NCBI GenBank assembly: GCA_045531205.1
Contig: JAZSDN010000093.1
Coordinates: 1-45,649 of the forward strand
DNA length: 45,649 nt
From: JAZNQL01 sp045531205
Lineage (GTDB): Bacteria > Bacillota > Clostridia > UMGS1883 > UMGS1540
Direction of reading: 5' to 3'
The notes beneath the pieces were generated by a model, which was not told the DNA's origin, did not search any database, and worked only from the letters and a program-made list of their open reading frames with translations. Below, piece after piece: positions 30,263-39,441 of this stretch; position 1 is the first letter of the stretch; each line of letters begins with the position of its first letter. A program made the translations under genes and the position numbers.

Positions 30263-31660
30263 ATGCTTTTTTCAAGTATTTCGTTTTTATATTACTTTTT
30301 GCCTTTGGTAATATTATTTTACGTTATTGTACCAAAAGCTTTTAAAAATATTGTACTTTTACTGTTCAGCCTTTTGTTTTATGCGTGGGGCGAGCCTGTG
30401 TATGTATTTTTAATGCTTGCAACAATAGCAGTAAATTATATAGCAGGCATTTTAATCGAAAAAAACAAGGAAACAACACTTTCAAAAATTGTTCTTTTTG
30501 TTGCGGTTATGTTTTGCCTTGGGTGTTTGGGCTACTTTAAGTATGCAGACTTTTTTATAGCAAACTTTAATATGGCAACAGGACTTTCTGTGCCTTTGTT
30601 AAAAATTGCATTGCCAATAGGTATAAGCTTTTACACCTTTCAGGTTTTAAGCTATACTGTTGACGTTTACAGAGAACGAGTTCCCGCACAGAAAAATCCC
30701 ATAACACTTGCAACATATATAACTCTTTTCCCACAGCTTATAGCAGGACCTATAGTGCGTTATTCCGATGTAGAACGTCAGCTTGTACAAAGAACGCACA
30801 GCACAGAAAAAACCGCAGAGGGAATAAGAAGATTTATAATAGGTCTTTCAAAAAAAATAATAATAGCAAACACTTTGGGAGAGCTTTGCTCATCTTTTTG
30901 GGCAACAAACGAAAAATCAGTACTGTTTTACTGGCTTTTTTCGGTAGCCTATTCTCTGCAGATATACTTTGACTTTTCGGGCTACAGCGATATGGCAATA
31001 GGACTTGGCAAAATATTCGGCTTTGATTTTCTCGAAAACTTTAACTATCCCTTTATATCAAAAAGCGTAACCGAGTTCTGGCGTAGATGGCACATGTCGC
31101 TTGGCACGTGGTTTCGGGATTATGTTTATATCCCCATGGGCGGTAACAGAGTAGGAAAAGCAAGACTTTTTGTAAATATTTTTACAGTATGGTTTTTAAC
31201 AGGCTTCTGGCACGGAGCTGAATGGAACTTTATTGTATGGGGTATTTATTTTGCTATTTTACTTTTAATCGAAAAATTTTTCCTCAAAGAAATTTTAGAA
31301 AAACACAAAATATTAAGCCATATATACCTTTTGTTTTTTGTTTTAATAAGCTTTGCAATTTTCAGTGCAAATAATATGGGAGAAGCAATTTCTTCTGTTT
31401 TTGGAATGTTTGGAAAAGATGTTCCGTTTTATTCAGCAGAGTTTTTGTACACTTTAAAAAATTACGGCACAGTAATTTTAATTGCAATTATAGGTGCAAC
31501 TCCATTGCCACGCAACGCACTTAAAAAACTTGAAAGCACAAAAACACTGGGGAAAATAATATCGGCACTTGAAATCCCTGTGCTTGTGTGCCTTGTTATT
31601 ATTGCAACAGCATTTTTGGCAGACGGCTCATTCAACCCGTTTTTATATTTCAGATTTTAA
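30263..31660 (+). CDS. MBOAT-family O-acyltransferase (AlgI/DltB-like)
   Basis: This 465-residue membrane protein transfers an acyl, usually acetyl, group across the membrane on to an extracellular polymer. It has about 10-12 hydrophobic segments, the AlgI-type stretch EFWRRWHMSLGTWFRDYVYIP (in parts: FWRRWHMSL at 272-280, DYVYIPMGG at 286-294) and the invariant histidine in TGFWHGAEWNF (H317). The gene pairs with a DHHW protein 13 bases downstream, the usual partner that completes O-acetylation on the outer side. The preceding epimerase and lipoprotein suggest an amino-sugar-containing envelope polymer as acceptor. Confidence 0.9.
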   Translation: MLFSSISFLYYFLPLVILFYVIVPKAFKNIVLLLFSLLFYAWGEPVYVFLMLATIAVNYIAGILIEKNKETTLSKIVLFVAVMFCLGCLGYFKYADFFIANFNMATGLSVPLLKIALPIGISFYTFQVLSYTVDVYRERVPAQKNPITLATYITLFPQLIAGPIVRYSDVERQLVQRTHSTEKTAEGIRRFIIGLSKKIIIANTLGELCSSFWATNEKSVLFYWLFSVAYSLQIYFDFSGYSDMAIGLGKIFGFDFLENFNYPFISKSVTEFWRRWHMSLGTWFRDYVYIPMGGNRVGKARLFVNIFTVWFLTGFWHGAEWNFIVWGIYFAILLLIEKFFLKEILEKHKILSHIYLLFFVLISFAIFSANNMGEAISSVFGMFGKDVPFYSAEFLYTLKNYGTVILIAIIGATPLPRNALKKLESTKTLGKIISALEIPVLVCLVIIATAFLADGSFNPFLYFRF

Positions 31661-31673
31661 AGGAGGGTAAAAA

Positions 31674-32768
31674 ATGAAAAAAATATTAACCGTAACAGTT
31701 TTTGCAGTAATTATATTTTCCGTCTTTTTTGCATCCCTGCTTTTGCCTTCCGACGATTTTTCCGAAAGTGAAAGACGAGCCCTTGCCGCCTTCCCCGAAA
31801 TTTCTGAAGAAGCAATTTTAAATGGAGAATTTTCGCAAGCTTTTGAAGAGTATGCAACAGACCGCATAGTTTTAAGAGATACTTTAAGAAGAATAAAAGC
31901 AGTTTTTTCTCACACATTTCTTGGCAAACTCGATAATAACGGTCTGTTTATAGCAGAAGGGCACCTTTCAAAGCTTGACTCAAAAGAAAACGAAGATATG
32001 ATAAACCACGCCGTAAAAAGGTTTGATTATCTTGAAGAAAACTATTTAAGAGATAAAAATGCAAACATTTATCTTTCGGTAGTGCCTGATAAAAATTTTG
32101 TGCTGGCACAAAAAAACGGCTACCCATCTTTAGATTATAATGCCTTTATACAAAAGGTAAGAGAAAAGCTTCCGTATATGGAATATATAGATGTTACAGA
32201 CCTTTTGTCAAAAGAGGATTATTATAAAACCGATTCCCACTGGCGTCAGGAAAATATTGTTGATGTTGCCGAAAAAATAGGTGCGGCAATGGGAACAGAT
32301 GTTAAAGCCGAATACACAAAACAAAAGCTTGATAACCCGTTTTGGGGAGTATACGCAGGGCAGAGCGCTTTGCCTGTGCCAAGTGAAGAAATATATTATC
32401 TTACAAACGAAACACTTTCTTCATCAAAGGTTACCTATTATGACACAGGTGCACCGAAAGAGGGAGAAATGTATAATATGCAAAAAGCCTTCGGCAAAGA
32501 CCCGTACGAAATGTTTTTATCGGGCTCAACTCCTGTAGTAACAATAGAAAATGAAAAAGCAAGCACCGACAAAAATCTTGTAATTTTCAGGGATTCTTAT
32601 GCTTCAAGCCTTGCCCCCTTGCTTGCACAAGGCTACAAAAAAATAACCCTTGTTGATATAAGATATGTAAAAAGCAACTTTGTAGGGCACTTTGCAGAAT
32701 TTGAAAATGCCGATGTACTTTTTATTTACAGCACCACTTTGTTAAATAACAGCCTTGCCCTAGGATAA
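31674..32768 (+). CDS. DHHW-family protein (AlgX/AlgJ-like O-acetylation partner)
   Basis: The 364-residue protein has one N-terminal membrane anchor (about residues 5-24) and an exported SGNH-hydrolase-like domain. The DHHW hallmark reads T-D-S-H-W (186-190), giving Asp187 and His189, and a candidate nucleophile serine is in FRDSYASS (S308). Related AlgX/AlgJ proteins take the acetyl group from the MBOAT partner and place it on the polysaccharide. A strong GGAGGG ribosome binding site lies between it and the MBOAT gene. It is the last gene of the module; the attenuator-controlled aro operon follows. Confidence 0.88.
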   Translation: MKKILTVTVFAVIIFSVFFASLLLPSDDFSESERRALAAFPEISEEAILNGEFSQAFEEYATDRIVLRDTLRRIKAVFSHTFLGKLDNNGLFIAEGHLSKLDSKENEDMINHAVKRFDYLEENYLRDKNANIYLSVVPDKNFVLAQKNGYPSLDYNAFIQKVREKLPYMEYIDVTDLLSKEDYYKTDSHWRQENIVDVAEKIGAAMGTDVKAEYTKQKLDNPFWGVYAGQSALPVPSEEIYYLTNETLSSSKVTYYDTGAPKEGEMYNMQKAFGKDPYEMFLSGSTPVVTIENEKASTDKNLVIFRDSYASSLAPLLAQGYKKITLVDIRYVKSNFVGHFAEFENADVLFIYSTTLLNNSLALG

Positions 32769-32784
32769 AAAAATAAAAAAAGTT

Positions 32785-32813
32785 CTTGACAAATAAAAAT
32801 CATTGTGCTAGTA
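32785..32813 (+). promoter_or_regulatory. Promoter of the aromatic amino acid operon
   Basis: TTGACA (32785-32790) and TAGTAT (32808-32813) are spaced by 17 bases. A start near 32820 would place the leader peptide about 28 bases into the transcript. Confidence 0.75.
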
Positions 32814-32847
32814 TAACTATCATAAAATATTTTTAAGGAGAAAAAGC

Positions 32848-32931
32848 ATGACTTTAGCAGTATTCGCATTTGCATATTTTTACTTTTACTTTATTAGCTT
32901 TCAAAGTAAAAGTGATTTGTGCTGCGGATAA
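32848..32931 (+). CDS. Phe/Tyr-rich leader peptide of the aro operon
   Basis: After AAGGAG (32835-32840) an ATG opens a 27-codon peptide containing FAFAYFYFYFISF: six Phe and three Tyr within 13 residues. This is the hallmark of a transcription-attenuation leader, in which ribosome stalling at Phe or Tyr codons senses shortage of charged tRNA. Bases 32883-32892, inside the Tyr/Phe codons, pair perfectly with 32903-32912 (CTTTTACTTT with AAAGTAAAAG), giving the 1:2 stem expected for such a device. The peptide itself needs no further function. The terminator at 32956-32997 and the DAHP synthase gene follow. Confidence 0.85.
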   Translation: MTLAVFAFAYFYFYFISFQSKSDLCCG

Positions 32932-32955
32932 ATAAAGCGATGTTTTAAAATTTTT

Positions 32956-32997
32956 AAGCTTTGCAGTTTGAATCACTGCAAAGCTTATTTTTATTTT
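32956..32997 (+). terminator. Attenuator terminator before the DAHP synthase gene
   Basis: An 11-bp stem (AAGCTTTGCAG at 32956-32966 with CTGCAAAGCTT at 32976-32986) is followed by ATTTTTATTTT. AGTGATT (32911-32917) in the leader can pair with AATCACT (32971-32977), which covers the loop and edge of the 3' arm. CTGC (32922-32925) plus AAAGC (32934-32938) could pair with GCTTTGCAG of the 5' arm. These offer possible antiterminator pairings; which one is used is not resolved. Confidence 0.8.
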
Positions 32998-33014
32998 GTA
33001 AGGAGTGTTAAAAA

Positions 33015-34022
33015 ATGATAGTAGTAGTAAAAAACAATGCTCAAAAAGAACAGTTTGACAATCTTATATCCTGGATAGAAGGACAAAATGTATCGGTGCA
33101 TATTTCTGCAGGCGAATATCAGACAGTACTCGGTCTTGTAGGTGACACAAGCCGCATTGATACAGAACTTTTGGAAGGGCTTGACATAGTATCGCAGGTA
33201 ACCAGAGTAAGCGAGCCATTTAAAAACGCAAACAGAAAATTCCACCCCGAAAACACATGCGTTTCAATAGCTGATGGGAAAGTAAAAATAGGCGACGGAC
33301 ACTTTGCAATAATAGCAGGCCCCTGTTCTATCGAAAGCGAAGAGCAGATTATAGACGTAGCAAAAAGAGTAAAAGAAGCAGGTGCAACCCTTTTGCGAGG
33401 CGGTGCATTCAAGCCAAGAACCTCTCCTTACGATTTCCAGGGTTTAAGAGATGAAGGCTTAAAGCTTTTGCTCAGGGCTAAAAAGGAAACAGGTCTTCCC
33501 ATTGTAACCGAAATTATGAATGCTGACCACCTTCCCCTTTTTGAAGATGTCGATGTAATTCAGGTTGGTGCAAGAAATATGCAAAACTTTGAAATGTTAA
33601 AGGAGCTTGGCAAAACCAAAAAGCCTATTTTGTTAAAAAGAGGTCTTGCAAACACAATGAAAGAATTTTTAATGAGTGCTGAATATATAATGTCGGAGGG
33701 CAACGAAAACATTATTTTGTGTGAAAGAGGGGTAAGAACCTTCGAAACCTACACAAGAAACACTCTTGACATTTCGGCAGTACCCATGATTCAGGAATTA
33801 TCCCACCTTCCCATAATTGTTGACCCAAGCCACGCGTGCGGACTTTCAAGACTTGTAAAACCGTTATCCCTCTCGGCTGCGGCAGCAGGGGCAGACGGAC
33901 TTATGATAGAGGTTCATAATAATCCCCAGCGTGCACTTTGCGATGGAGCACAGTCCCTTACCCCCGAGCAGTTTGAAGATGTTGCAAAAGCGGTAGAGCG
34001 TGTGCGTGAAGCTATAAAATAA
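33015..34022 (+). CDS. aroF: 3-deoxy-7-phosphoheptulonate (DAHP) synthase
   Basis: The enzyme condenses PEP and erythrose-4-phosphate, the first step of aromatic biosynthesis. The 335-residue protein has an N-terminal ferredoxin-like regulatory domain (about 1-67), as in Thermotoga DAHP synthase, then the type I-beta catalytic barrel: AGPCSIES (101-108), LRGGAFKPRTSPY (127-139), KRG in the substrate loop, and DPSHACG for metal binding. The N-terminal domain of such enzymes mediates feedback by Tyr or Phe, so control by end product probably acts at both transcription (leader peptide) and enzyme level. A ribosome binding site AAGGAG lies just ahead. Confidence 0.95.
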   Translation: MIVVVKNNAQKEQFDNLISWIEGQNVSVHISAGEYQTVLGLVGDTSRIDTELLEGLDIVSQVTRVSEPFKNANRKFHPENTCVSIADGKVKIGDGHFAIIAGPCSIESEEQIIDVAKRVKEAGATLLRGGAFKPRTSPYDFQGLRDEGLKLLLRAKKETGLPIVTEIMNADHLPLFEDVDVIQVGARNMQNFEMLKELGKTKKPILLKRGLANTMKEFLMSAEYIMSEGNENIILCERGVRTFETYTRNTLDISAVPMIQELSHLPIIVDPSHACGLSRLVKPLSLSAAAAGADGLMIEVHNNPQRALCDGAQSLTPEQFEDVAKAVERVREAIK

Positions 34023-34037
34023 TTGGAGGCATTAAGT

Positions 34038-34868
34038 ATGAAAATAGCAGTAGTAGGACTTGGTCTTATAGGCGGTTCGCTTGCAAAAGGATTTTCTTTA
34101 CTTGACGGAGTCAGCGTTTTAGGTTATGATAAAGATGAAAATACTATTATAAGGGCAAAGCTTGAAAAAGCTATTGATGCTTCGCTGACAGAAGAAAATA
34201 TAGGGGAATGTAATTATATATTTATAGCATTATACCCAAAAGCCACCGAAGACTTTTTAAAAAAACACGGCAATAAAATATCGAAAAGCACAGTTGTAGT
34301 TGACTGTTCGGGAACAAAACGCTCTGTCTGCAAAGAAAGCTTTGCCATAGCAGAAGAAAAGGGCTTTTGCTTTATAGGCGGTCACCCTATGGCAGGCACA
34401 CAGTTTTCGGGGTTTTCCCATTCAAGAGCATCTATATTTTCGGGTGCAGGTATGATTTTAGTTCCTGCAAAAGATATAAAAATAGAGGTTTTACAGGCGT
34501 TAAAGGAATTGCTTGTAAAAATAGGCTTTAAAAGCGTTACAATAACAAACGCAGAAGAGCACGACAGAATTATAGCATACACCTCACAGCTTGCTCACGT
34601 AGTTTCAAACGCCTATGTTAAAAGCCCCAATGCAAGAGTACACAAAGGCTTTTCGGCAGGAAGCTATAAGGACTTAACAAGGGTTGCAAAATTAAACCCA
34701 AGAATGTGGGCAGAGCTTTTTATGGACAATAAAGACAACATCCTGTTTGAAATAGAAAATATTATAAACGAGCTTAAAAAATACAGCGATGCTATAAAAA
34801 ATGACGATATAGAAGAGCTTGAAGGACTTTTGCTTGAAGGCTCGCAGATTAAAGAAAGTATAGGTTAA
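34038..34868 (+). CDS. tyrA: Prephenate dehydrogenase
   Basis: TyrA oxidises prephenate to 4-hydroxyphenylpyruvate, the Tyr branch. The start at 34038 follows GGAGG (34025-34029); a TTG at 34023 would overlap it. The 276-residue protein opens with the dinucleotide-binding loop VGLGLIGGSLAKG and has GGHPMAGTQFSGF (about 114-126) with the substrate histidine, plus a second conserved helix AYTSQLAHVVSNAY. There is no C-terminal ACT domain, so direct Tyr feedback on it is less likely than in longer family members. It lies 15 bases after aroF and one base before aroB. Confidence 0.92.
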   Translation: MKIAVVGLGLIGGSLAKGFSLLDGVSVLGYDKDENTIIRAKLEKAIDASLTEENIGECNYIFIALYPKATEDFLKKHGNKISKSTVVVDCSGTKRSVCKESFAIAEEKGFCFIGGHPMAGTQFSGFSHSRASIFSGAGMILVPAKDIKIEVLQALKELLVKIGFKSVTITNAEEHDRIIAYTSQLAHVVSNAYVKSPNARVHKGFSAGSYKDLTRVAKLNPRMWAELFMDNKDNILFEIENIINELKKYSDAIKNDDIEELEGLLLEGSQIKESIG

Positions 34869-34869
34869 T

Positions 34870-35922
34870 ATGAAAAAGATAACTGTAAAAGCTTCAAAAA
34901 CATACGATGTTATAATTGAGAGGGGAATAATTGACCGCGTAGGCGAATGTGTAAAAGACCTTGTAAACACAGGCAAGGCGTGCATTGTAAGCGATTCGCT
35001 TGTTGCACCTCTTTATATGGAAAGGGTAAAAAACTCACTTAAAAGGGCAGGGTTTGAGGTTTTTGAATATGTATTTCGGGCAGGCGAGGCTTCAAAAAAT
35101 GCCTCTACATTTATTGATATATTAAATTTTCTTGCCAAAAACAAATTCACAAGAAAAGATGTTCTCTTTGCCCTTGGCGGAGGCGTTACGGGAGATTTAA
35201 CAGGTTTTTCAGCGGCTTCTTATATGAGGGGAATAAAATTTGTACAAATACCAACCTCTCTCTTGGCAGCGGTTGATTCTTCGGTTGGCGGAAAAACAGG
35301 CATAGATTTAGACTGTGGCAAAAATCTTGCAGGCGCATTTTATCAGCCCGAGGCTGTGCTTTTTGATACCGATGTATTAAAAACTCTTACGCCTGAATAT
35401 TTTTCTGACGGTATGGCAGAGGTAATAAAATATGCCATGATACGCGGCAGAGATATTGATAAGCTGATTTTAGAAGATGCCGATAAAAATCTTGAAGAAA
35501 TTATTTGCCGCTGCGTAGAAATAAAAAGGGATGTTGTAGCAGAGGATGAATTTGAAGGCGGAGTAAGACGTATTTTAAATTTTGGTCATACAGCAGGCCA
35601 CGCTATTGAAACTGCGGCAGAATATACCCTCTCTCACGGAAGAGCAGTTGCTATAGGAATGTACATTGTAACAAAAGCATTCGAAAAAAGAGGCTTATGC
35701 AAAGAGGGAACCTGTGATATACTGGTGCAGATGCTTGATAAATTCTCTTTAGAAACAAAGTGTAACTATACAGCACAAACTCTTTGTAAAATAGCACAAA
35801 ACGATAAAAAATCCGAAAGCGACGGAATAAATCTTGTAGTTCCCAAAGCTTTGGGGGAATGTGATGTTATAAAGGTAGGAATGGAAGAGCTTTTAAATAT
35901 ATTCAGCGAGGGAATGGAGTAA
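34870..35922 (+). CDS. aroB: 3-dehydroquinate synthase
   Basis: AroB cyclises DAHP to 3-dehydroquinate. The 350-residue length is typical. The NAD-binding stretch ALGGGVTGDLTGFSAASYMRG (in part: GGGVTGDLTGF) lies near residue 100, SSVGGKTGIDL near 137, and the zinc histidine motif FGHTAGHAIE near 237-246. The start is one base after the tyrA stop, so translation is probably coupled. Confidence 0.95.
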   Translation: MKKITVKASKTYDVIIERGIIDRVGECVKDLVNTGKACIVSDSLVAPLYMERVKNSLKRAGFEVFEYVFRAGEASKNASTFIDILNFLAKNKFTRKDVLFALGGGVTGDLTGFSAASYMRGIKFVQIPTSLLAAVDSSVGGKTGIDLDCGKNLAGAFYQPEAVLFDTDVLKTLTPEYFSDGMAEVIKYAMIRGRDIDKLILEDADKNLEEIICRCVEIKRDVVAEDEFEGGVRRILNFGHTAGHAIETAAEYTLSHGRAVAIGMYIVTKAFEKRGLCKEGTCDILVQMLDKFSLETKCNYTAQTLCKIAQNDKKSESDGINLVVPKALGECDVIKVGMEELLNIFSEGME

Positions 35923-35927
35923 AAAAT

Positions 35928-37196
35928 ATGCAGATTACGGTTTTACCTTCAAAATTAAACGGCAAAATTAGTGCCCCGCCGTCAAAATCATATATGCATC
36001 GTGCACTTATTTGTGCAGCGGCGGCAGATAAAAAAACAAAAATATTCTGCAATTCTTTCTCAAAGGATATAGAGGCAACAATAAATTGCTTAAGAGCACT
36101 TGGTGCAAAAATAGATTTTTTTGATGATTATGTTCTGGTAACACCCATAGACCCTTCAAAGGACAATGGGGAAGAATGTGTGCTTGACTGCACAGAGAGC
36201 GGCTCCACCTTACGGTTTATGCTTCCCTTTGCTGCGGCACTTGGTAAAAAGTGCAAATTTATAGGGGCAGAGAGGCTTGGCAAACGTCCGCTTGCACCTT
36301 TGTGCGACCAGCTTAAAAAACACGGCGTAAAGGTTACTCATTCTAAAGATTCCTTTTTGCCATTGTTTACAGAAGGCAAGCTTTCGGGCACAGAGTTTGA
36401 AATAGCAGGGGATATAAGCTCGCAGTTTATAACAGGTCTTTTGTTTGCGCTTGGTGTAACGGGCGGCGGCAGTATAAAAATAAACGGAAAACTGCAAAGT
36501 GCACCTTACATAGATATAACAACACAGATGCAAAAAAAGTTTGGCATAAGTGCAAAAAAAACAGAAGAAGGCTATTTTATAGCAGAAGGACAAAGCTATA
36601 AAACATCAGGAGATGTTGTAATAGAGGGCGATTATTCAAATGCGGCATTCTGGCTTGTAGCAGGAGCGATAGGAAGTCAGGATAAAATAGAATGTACAAA
36701 TCTTTTAAATGATAGCCTTCAGGGAGACAGCAAGGCAGTAGATATACTTTGTAAAATGGGAGCAAAGCTTAAAAAAGAAAAAAATTCGGTAACTGTGTAT
36801 AAATCAGACCTTCGCGGCATAGAAATTGACGCAGCCGATATTCCCGACATTGTACCCATTTTATGCGTTGCGGCAACCCGGGCAGAAGGCGTAACAACCT
36901 TTAAGAATATTGAAAGACTTCGTGCAAAAGAAAGCGACAGGGTAGACTCCACAGTAAACTTAATAACTGCCCTTGGCGGTAAAATTTATGCAACAGAAAA
37001 CACTATAAAGGTAGAAAAAAGCACCCTTTCGGGCGGAGTAACAGACAGCGTAAACGACCACAGAATAGCAATGAGTGCGGCAATAGCAGCACTTGTGAGC
37101 AAGGGAAATGTTATAATAAATGGGGCGGAGGCAGTGTCAAAATCCTACCCCGATTTTTACGATAAATTCAAAGAACTTGGCGGTGAAGTAAAATGA
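35928..37196 (+). CDS. aroA: 3-phosphoshikimate 1-carboxyvinyltransferase (EPSP synthase)
   Basis: AroA transfers an enolpyruvyl group from PEP to shikimate-3-phosphate. The 422-residue protein carries PPSKSYMHRALI near the N-terminus (about 17-28), ESGSTLRFMLPFA with the G-S-T-L-R loop, GDISSQFITGLLFAL, and NDHRIAMSAA near the C-terminus. It starts five bases after aroB; its end overlaps aroC by ATGA. Confidence 0.95.
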   Translation: MQITVLPSKLNGKISAPPSKSYMHRALICAAAADKKTKIFCNSFSKDIEATINCLRALGAKIDFFDDYVLVTPIDPSKDNGEECVLDCTESGSTLRFMLPFAAALGKKCKFIGAERLGKRPLAPLCDQLKKHGVKVTHSKDSFLPLFTEGKLSGTEFEIAGDISSQFITGLLFALGVTGGGSIKINGKLQSAPYIDITTQMQKKFGISAKKTEEGYFIAEGQSYKTSGDVVIEGDYSNAAFWLVAGAIGSQDKIECTNLLNDSLQGDSKAVDILCKMGAKLKKEKNSVTVYKSDLRGIEIDAADIPDIVPILCVAATRAEGVTTFKNIERLRAKESDRVDSTVNLITALGGKIYATENTIKVEKSTLSGGVTDSVNDHRIAMSAAIAALVSKGNVIINGAEAVSKSYPDFYDKFKELGGEVK

Positions 37197-38272
37197 GTTA
37201 TTCTATTGGCGAAAATATAAAGGTAACGGTTTTCGGGCAGTCCCATTCCGAAAAAATGGGTGTTGTAATCGAAAATTTGCCTGCAGGCTTTAAAATAGAT
37301 GAAGAAAAGCTTGCACAGTTTATGGCAAGAAGAGCACCTGGAAACGACGAGTTTTCAACCACCCGAAAAGAAGGCGATAAAGTAAACTTTGTATCGGGGC
37401 TTGCAGATGGAATAGTATGCGGTGCACCCTTGACTGCAATAATTGAAAACACAAACACACGTTCAAAGGACTACGAAAACTTAAAGGATATTCCCCGTCC
37501 GTCACACGCCGATTATGCCGCATGGGCAAAATTCGGCGATGCAAGAGACGTTTCGGGCGGCGGTCAGTTTTCGGGCAGACTTACTGCAAATATATGTATA
37601 GCAGGCGGTATTTGTAAACAGCTTTTAGAAGAAAAAGGAATATATATAGGAAGTCATATTTCTTCTATAGGCGGTATATGTGACGACTTGTTTGACCCCT
37701 GCCTTGTTACAGAAAAAGATTTTCCTGTAAAAAAAGCCTTCCCCGTGTTAAATGATAAAAAGGGCGAGCTTATGCAGGAAGAAATACGAAAAGCAAAGCT
37801 TTCTGCCGACAGTATAGGCGGAAGTGTAGAATGTGCAGTATGCAATATGCCAAAAGGCTTTGGCGATGCACTCTTTGGCGGACTTGAAGGAAAAATATCA
37901 CAAGCCGTATTCGGTATCCCCGCAGTAAAGGGCATAGAATTCGGTAACGGATTTTTGTGCACAAAGCTTTTGGGCAGCCAGAATAACGACCCGTTTGAAA
38001 TAGGAGAAGACGGAAAAATACGCACCTCTACCAATAACCACGGCGGAATTTTAGGCGGTATTTCATCAGGAATGCCAATAATATTTAATGTTGCATTCAA
38101 GCCTACCCCGTCGATAGGACAAAAACAAAAAAGCGTTTCGCTTTCAAAAATGGAAGAAACAGAACTTGTAATTTCGGGCAGACACGACCCTTGCATAGTA
38201 AAACGTGCCGCAGTATGTGTTGAAGCGGCAGCCGCAATAGTAATTGCAGATATGTTACGAAAGGAATTTTAA
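37193..38272 (+). CDS. aroC: Chorismate synthase
   Basis: AroC makes chorismate from EPSP and needs reduced FMN. The 359-residue protein has FGQSHSEKMGVVIENLPAG (14-32), RRAPGNDEFSTTRKE in the usual R-R-x-G-x-x-x-x-x-x-x-R-x-E position, GRLTANICIAGG, and GRHDPCIVKRAAVC near the C-terminus. The gene overlaps aroA by four bases, and pheA starts one base after its stop. Confidence 0.95.
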   Translation: MSYSIGENIKVTVFGQSHSEKMGVVIENLPAGFKIDEEKLAQFMARRAPGNDEFSTTRKEGDKVNFVSGLADGIVCGAPLTAIIENTNTRSKDYENLKDIPRPSHADYAAWAKFGDARDVSGGGQFSGRLTANICIAGGICKQLLEEKGIYIGSHISSIGGICDDLFDPCLVTEKDFPVKKAFPVLNDKKGELMQEEIRKAKLSADSIGGSVECAVCNMPKGFGDALFGGLEGKISQAVFGIPAVKGIEFGNGFLCTKLLGSQNNDPFEIGEDGKIRTSTNNHGGILGGISSGMPIIFNVAFKPTPSIGQKQKSVSLSKMEETELVISGRHDPCIVKRAAVCVEAAAAIVIADMLRKEF

Positions 38273-38273
38273 G

Positions 38274-39422
38274 ATGGATTTAGATAAATGCAGAGAAAAA
38301 ATTGATTCCATAGACAAAGAGCTTGTAAGCTTGTTTGTGCAGAGAATGGAAGTGGCAAAAGATGTTGCCGAATATAAAAAAGCAAACGGCAAAGGGGTAT
38401 ATGATGCCGAAAGAGAACGCAAGCTTTTAGAAAAAGTGGAGGATGCAGCAGGCGAAGAATACGGCGATTACACAAGAAGACTTTACAGCTCTATACTTGA
38501 AATCAGTAAAGCTTATCAAAGCAGACAGATAGCACCTCCTTCGGGACTTTCCTCTGCAATAAGAGAAGCAACAGAAAAAACAGAAAAGCTGTTCCCCGAA
38601 AAGGCAGTGGTAGCCTGTCAGGGAATAGAAGGAGCACATTCCTCTCACGCCTGCAGAAAAATGTTTGCAAAGCCATCAATAATGTTTTGTCAGACCTTTG
38701 AAGCTGTTTTCGGGGCTGTAGACAGCGGCCTTTGCAGTTACGGAATTGTTCCGCTTGAAAACAGCAGCGCAGGCAGCGTAACACAAATATATAACTTAAT
38801 GAGCGAGCATAAGTTTAACATTGTACGCAGTACAAAAATGCAAATAGCACACAGCCTTCTTGCTAAAAAAGGCACAAAGATTTCTGATATAAAAGAAATC
38901 TTTTCGCACCCGCAGGCAATAAGCCAGTGCAGTAAGTTTTTAGAATCTTTGGGCAAAAAGGTAAAAGTAACCGAGTGCGAAAATACAGCCATTGCGGCAA
39001 AAAAGGTTGCCGATTCCGAAAGAAACGATATAGCGGCACTTTCGTCAGAAGAATGTGCTCCCCAGTACGGTCTTGATATTGTAAAGCCCTATGTTCAGAA
39101 CACGGCAAATAATTATACAAGATTTATCTGCTTTTCAAAAAATCTTGAAATATATCCCGGAGCCGACAGAACAAGTCTTTTAATACGCACACCCCACCGT
39201 GCAGGTGCTCTTTACAATGTAATAGCACAGTTTTATTCTCTTGGAATAAATATAATAAAGCTCGAAAGCCGTCCCATCCCCGAAAGTGACTTTGAGTTTA
39301 TGTTCTACTTTGACCTTGACATCTCTGTTTATTCCGAAAAACTGCCCAGCATTATTGACCAGCTTGAATATTCACTTGGAGAAAAGAATGTAAAATATCT
39401 CGGCAGCTACAGAGAAGCATAA
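38274..39422 (+). CDS. pheA: Bifunctional chorismate mutase / prephenate dehydratase
   Basis: This 382-residue P-protein makes phenylpyruvate from chorismate. An AroQ-type chorismate mutase domain fills about residues 1-85 (IDSIDKELVSLFVQRMEVA). The dehydratase domain (about 108-290) has CQGIEGAHSSHAC, PLENSSAGSV and NYTRFICFS, with the conserved T-R-F. The C-terminal ACT domain (about 300-380) has HRAGALYNV and LESRPIP, the residues that bind Phe for feedback inhibition. The start at 38274 follows AAGGA by 8 bases; an upstream in-frame start lies in the end of aroC. Confidence 0.94.
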   Translation: MDLDKCREKIDSIDKELVSLFVQRMEVAKDVAEYKKANGKGVYDAERERKLLEKVEDAAGEEYGDYTRRLYSSILEISKAYQSRQIAPPSGLSSAIREATEKTEKLFPEKAVVACQGIEGAHSSHACRKMFAKPSIMFCQTFEAVFGAVDSGLCSYGIVPLENSSAGSVTQIYNLMSEHKFNIVRSTKMQIAHSLLAKKGTKISDIKEIFSHPQAISQCSKFLESLGKKVKVTECENTAIAAKKVADSERNDIAALSSEECAPQYGLDIVKPYVQNTANNYTRFICFSKNLEIYPGADRTSLLIRTPHRAGALYNVIAQFYSLGINIIKLESRPIPESDFEFMFYFDLDISVYSEKLPSIIDQLEYSLGEKNVKYLGSYREA

Positions 39423-39441
39423 AAGAAAGAGTTGAAAATAA

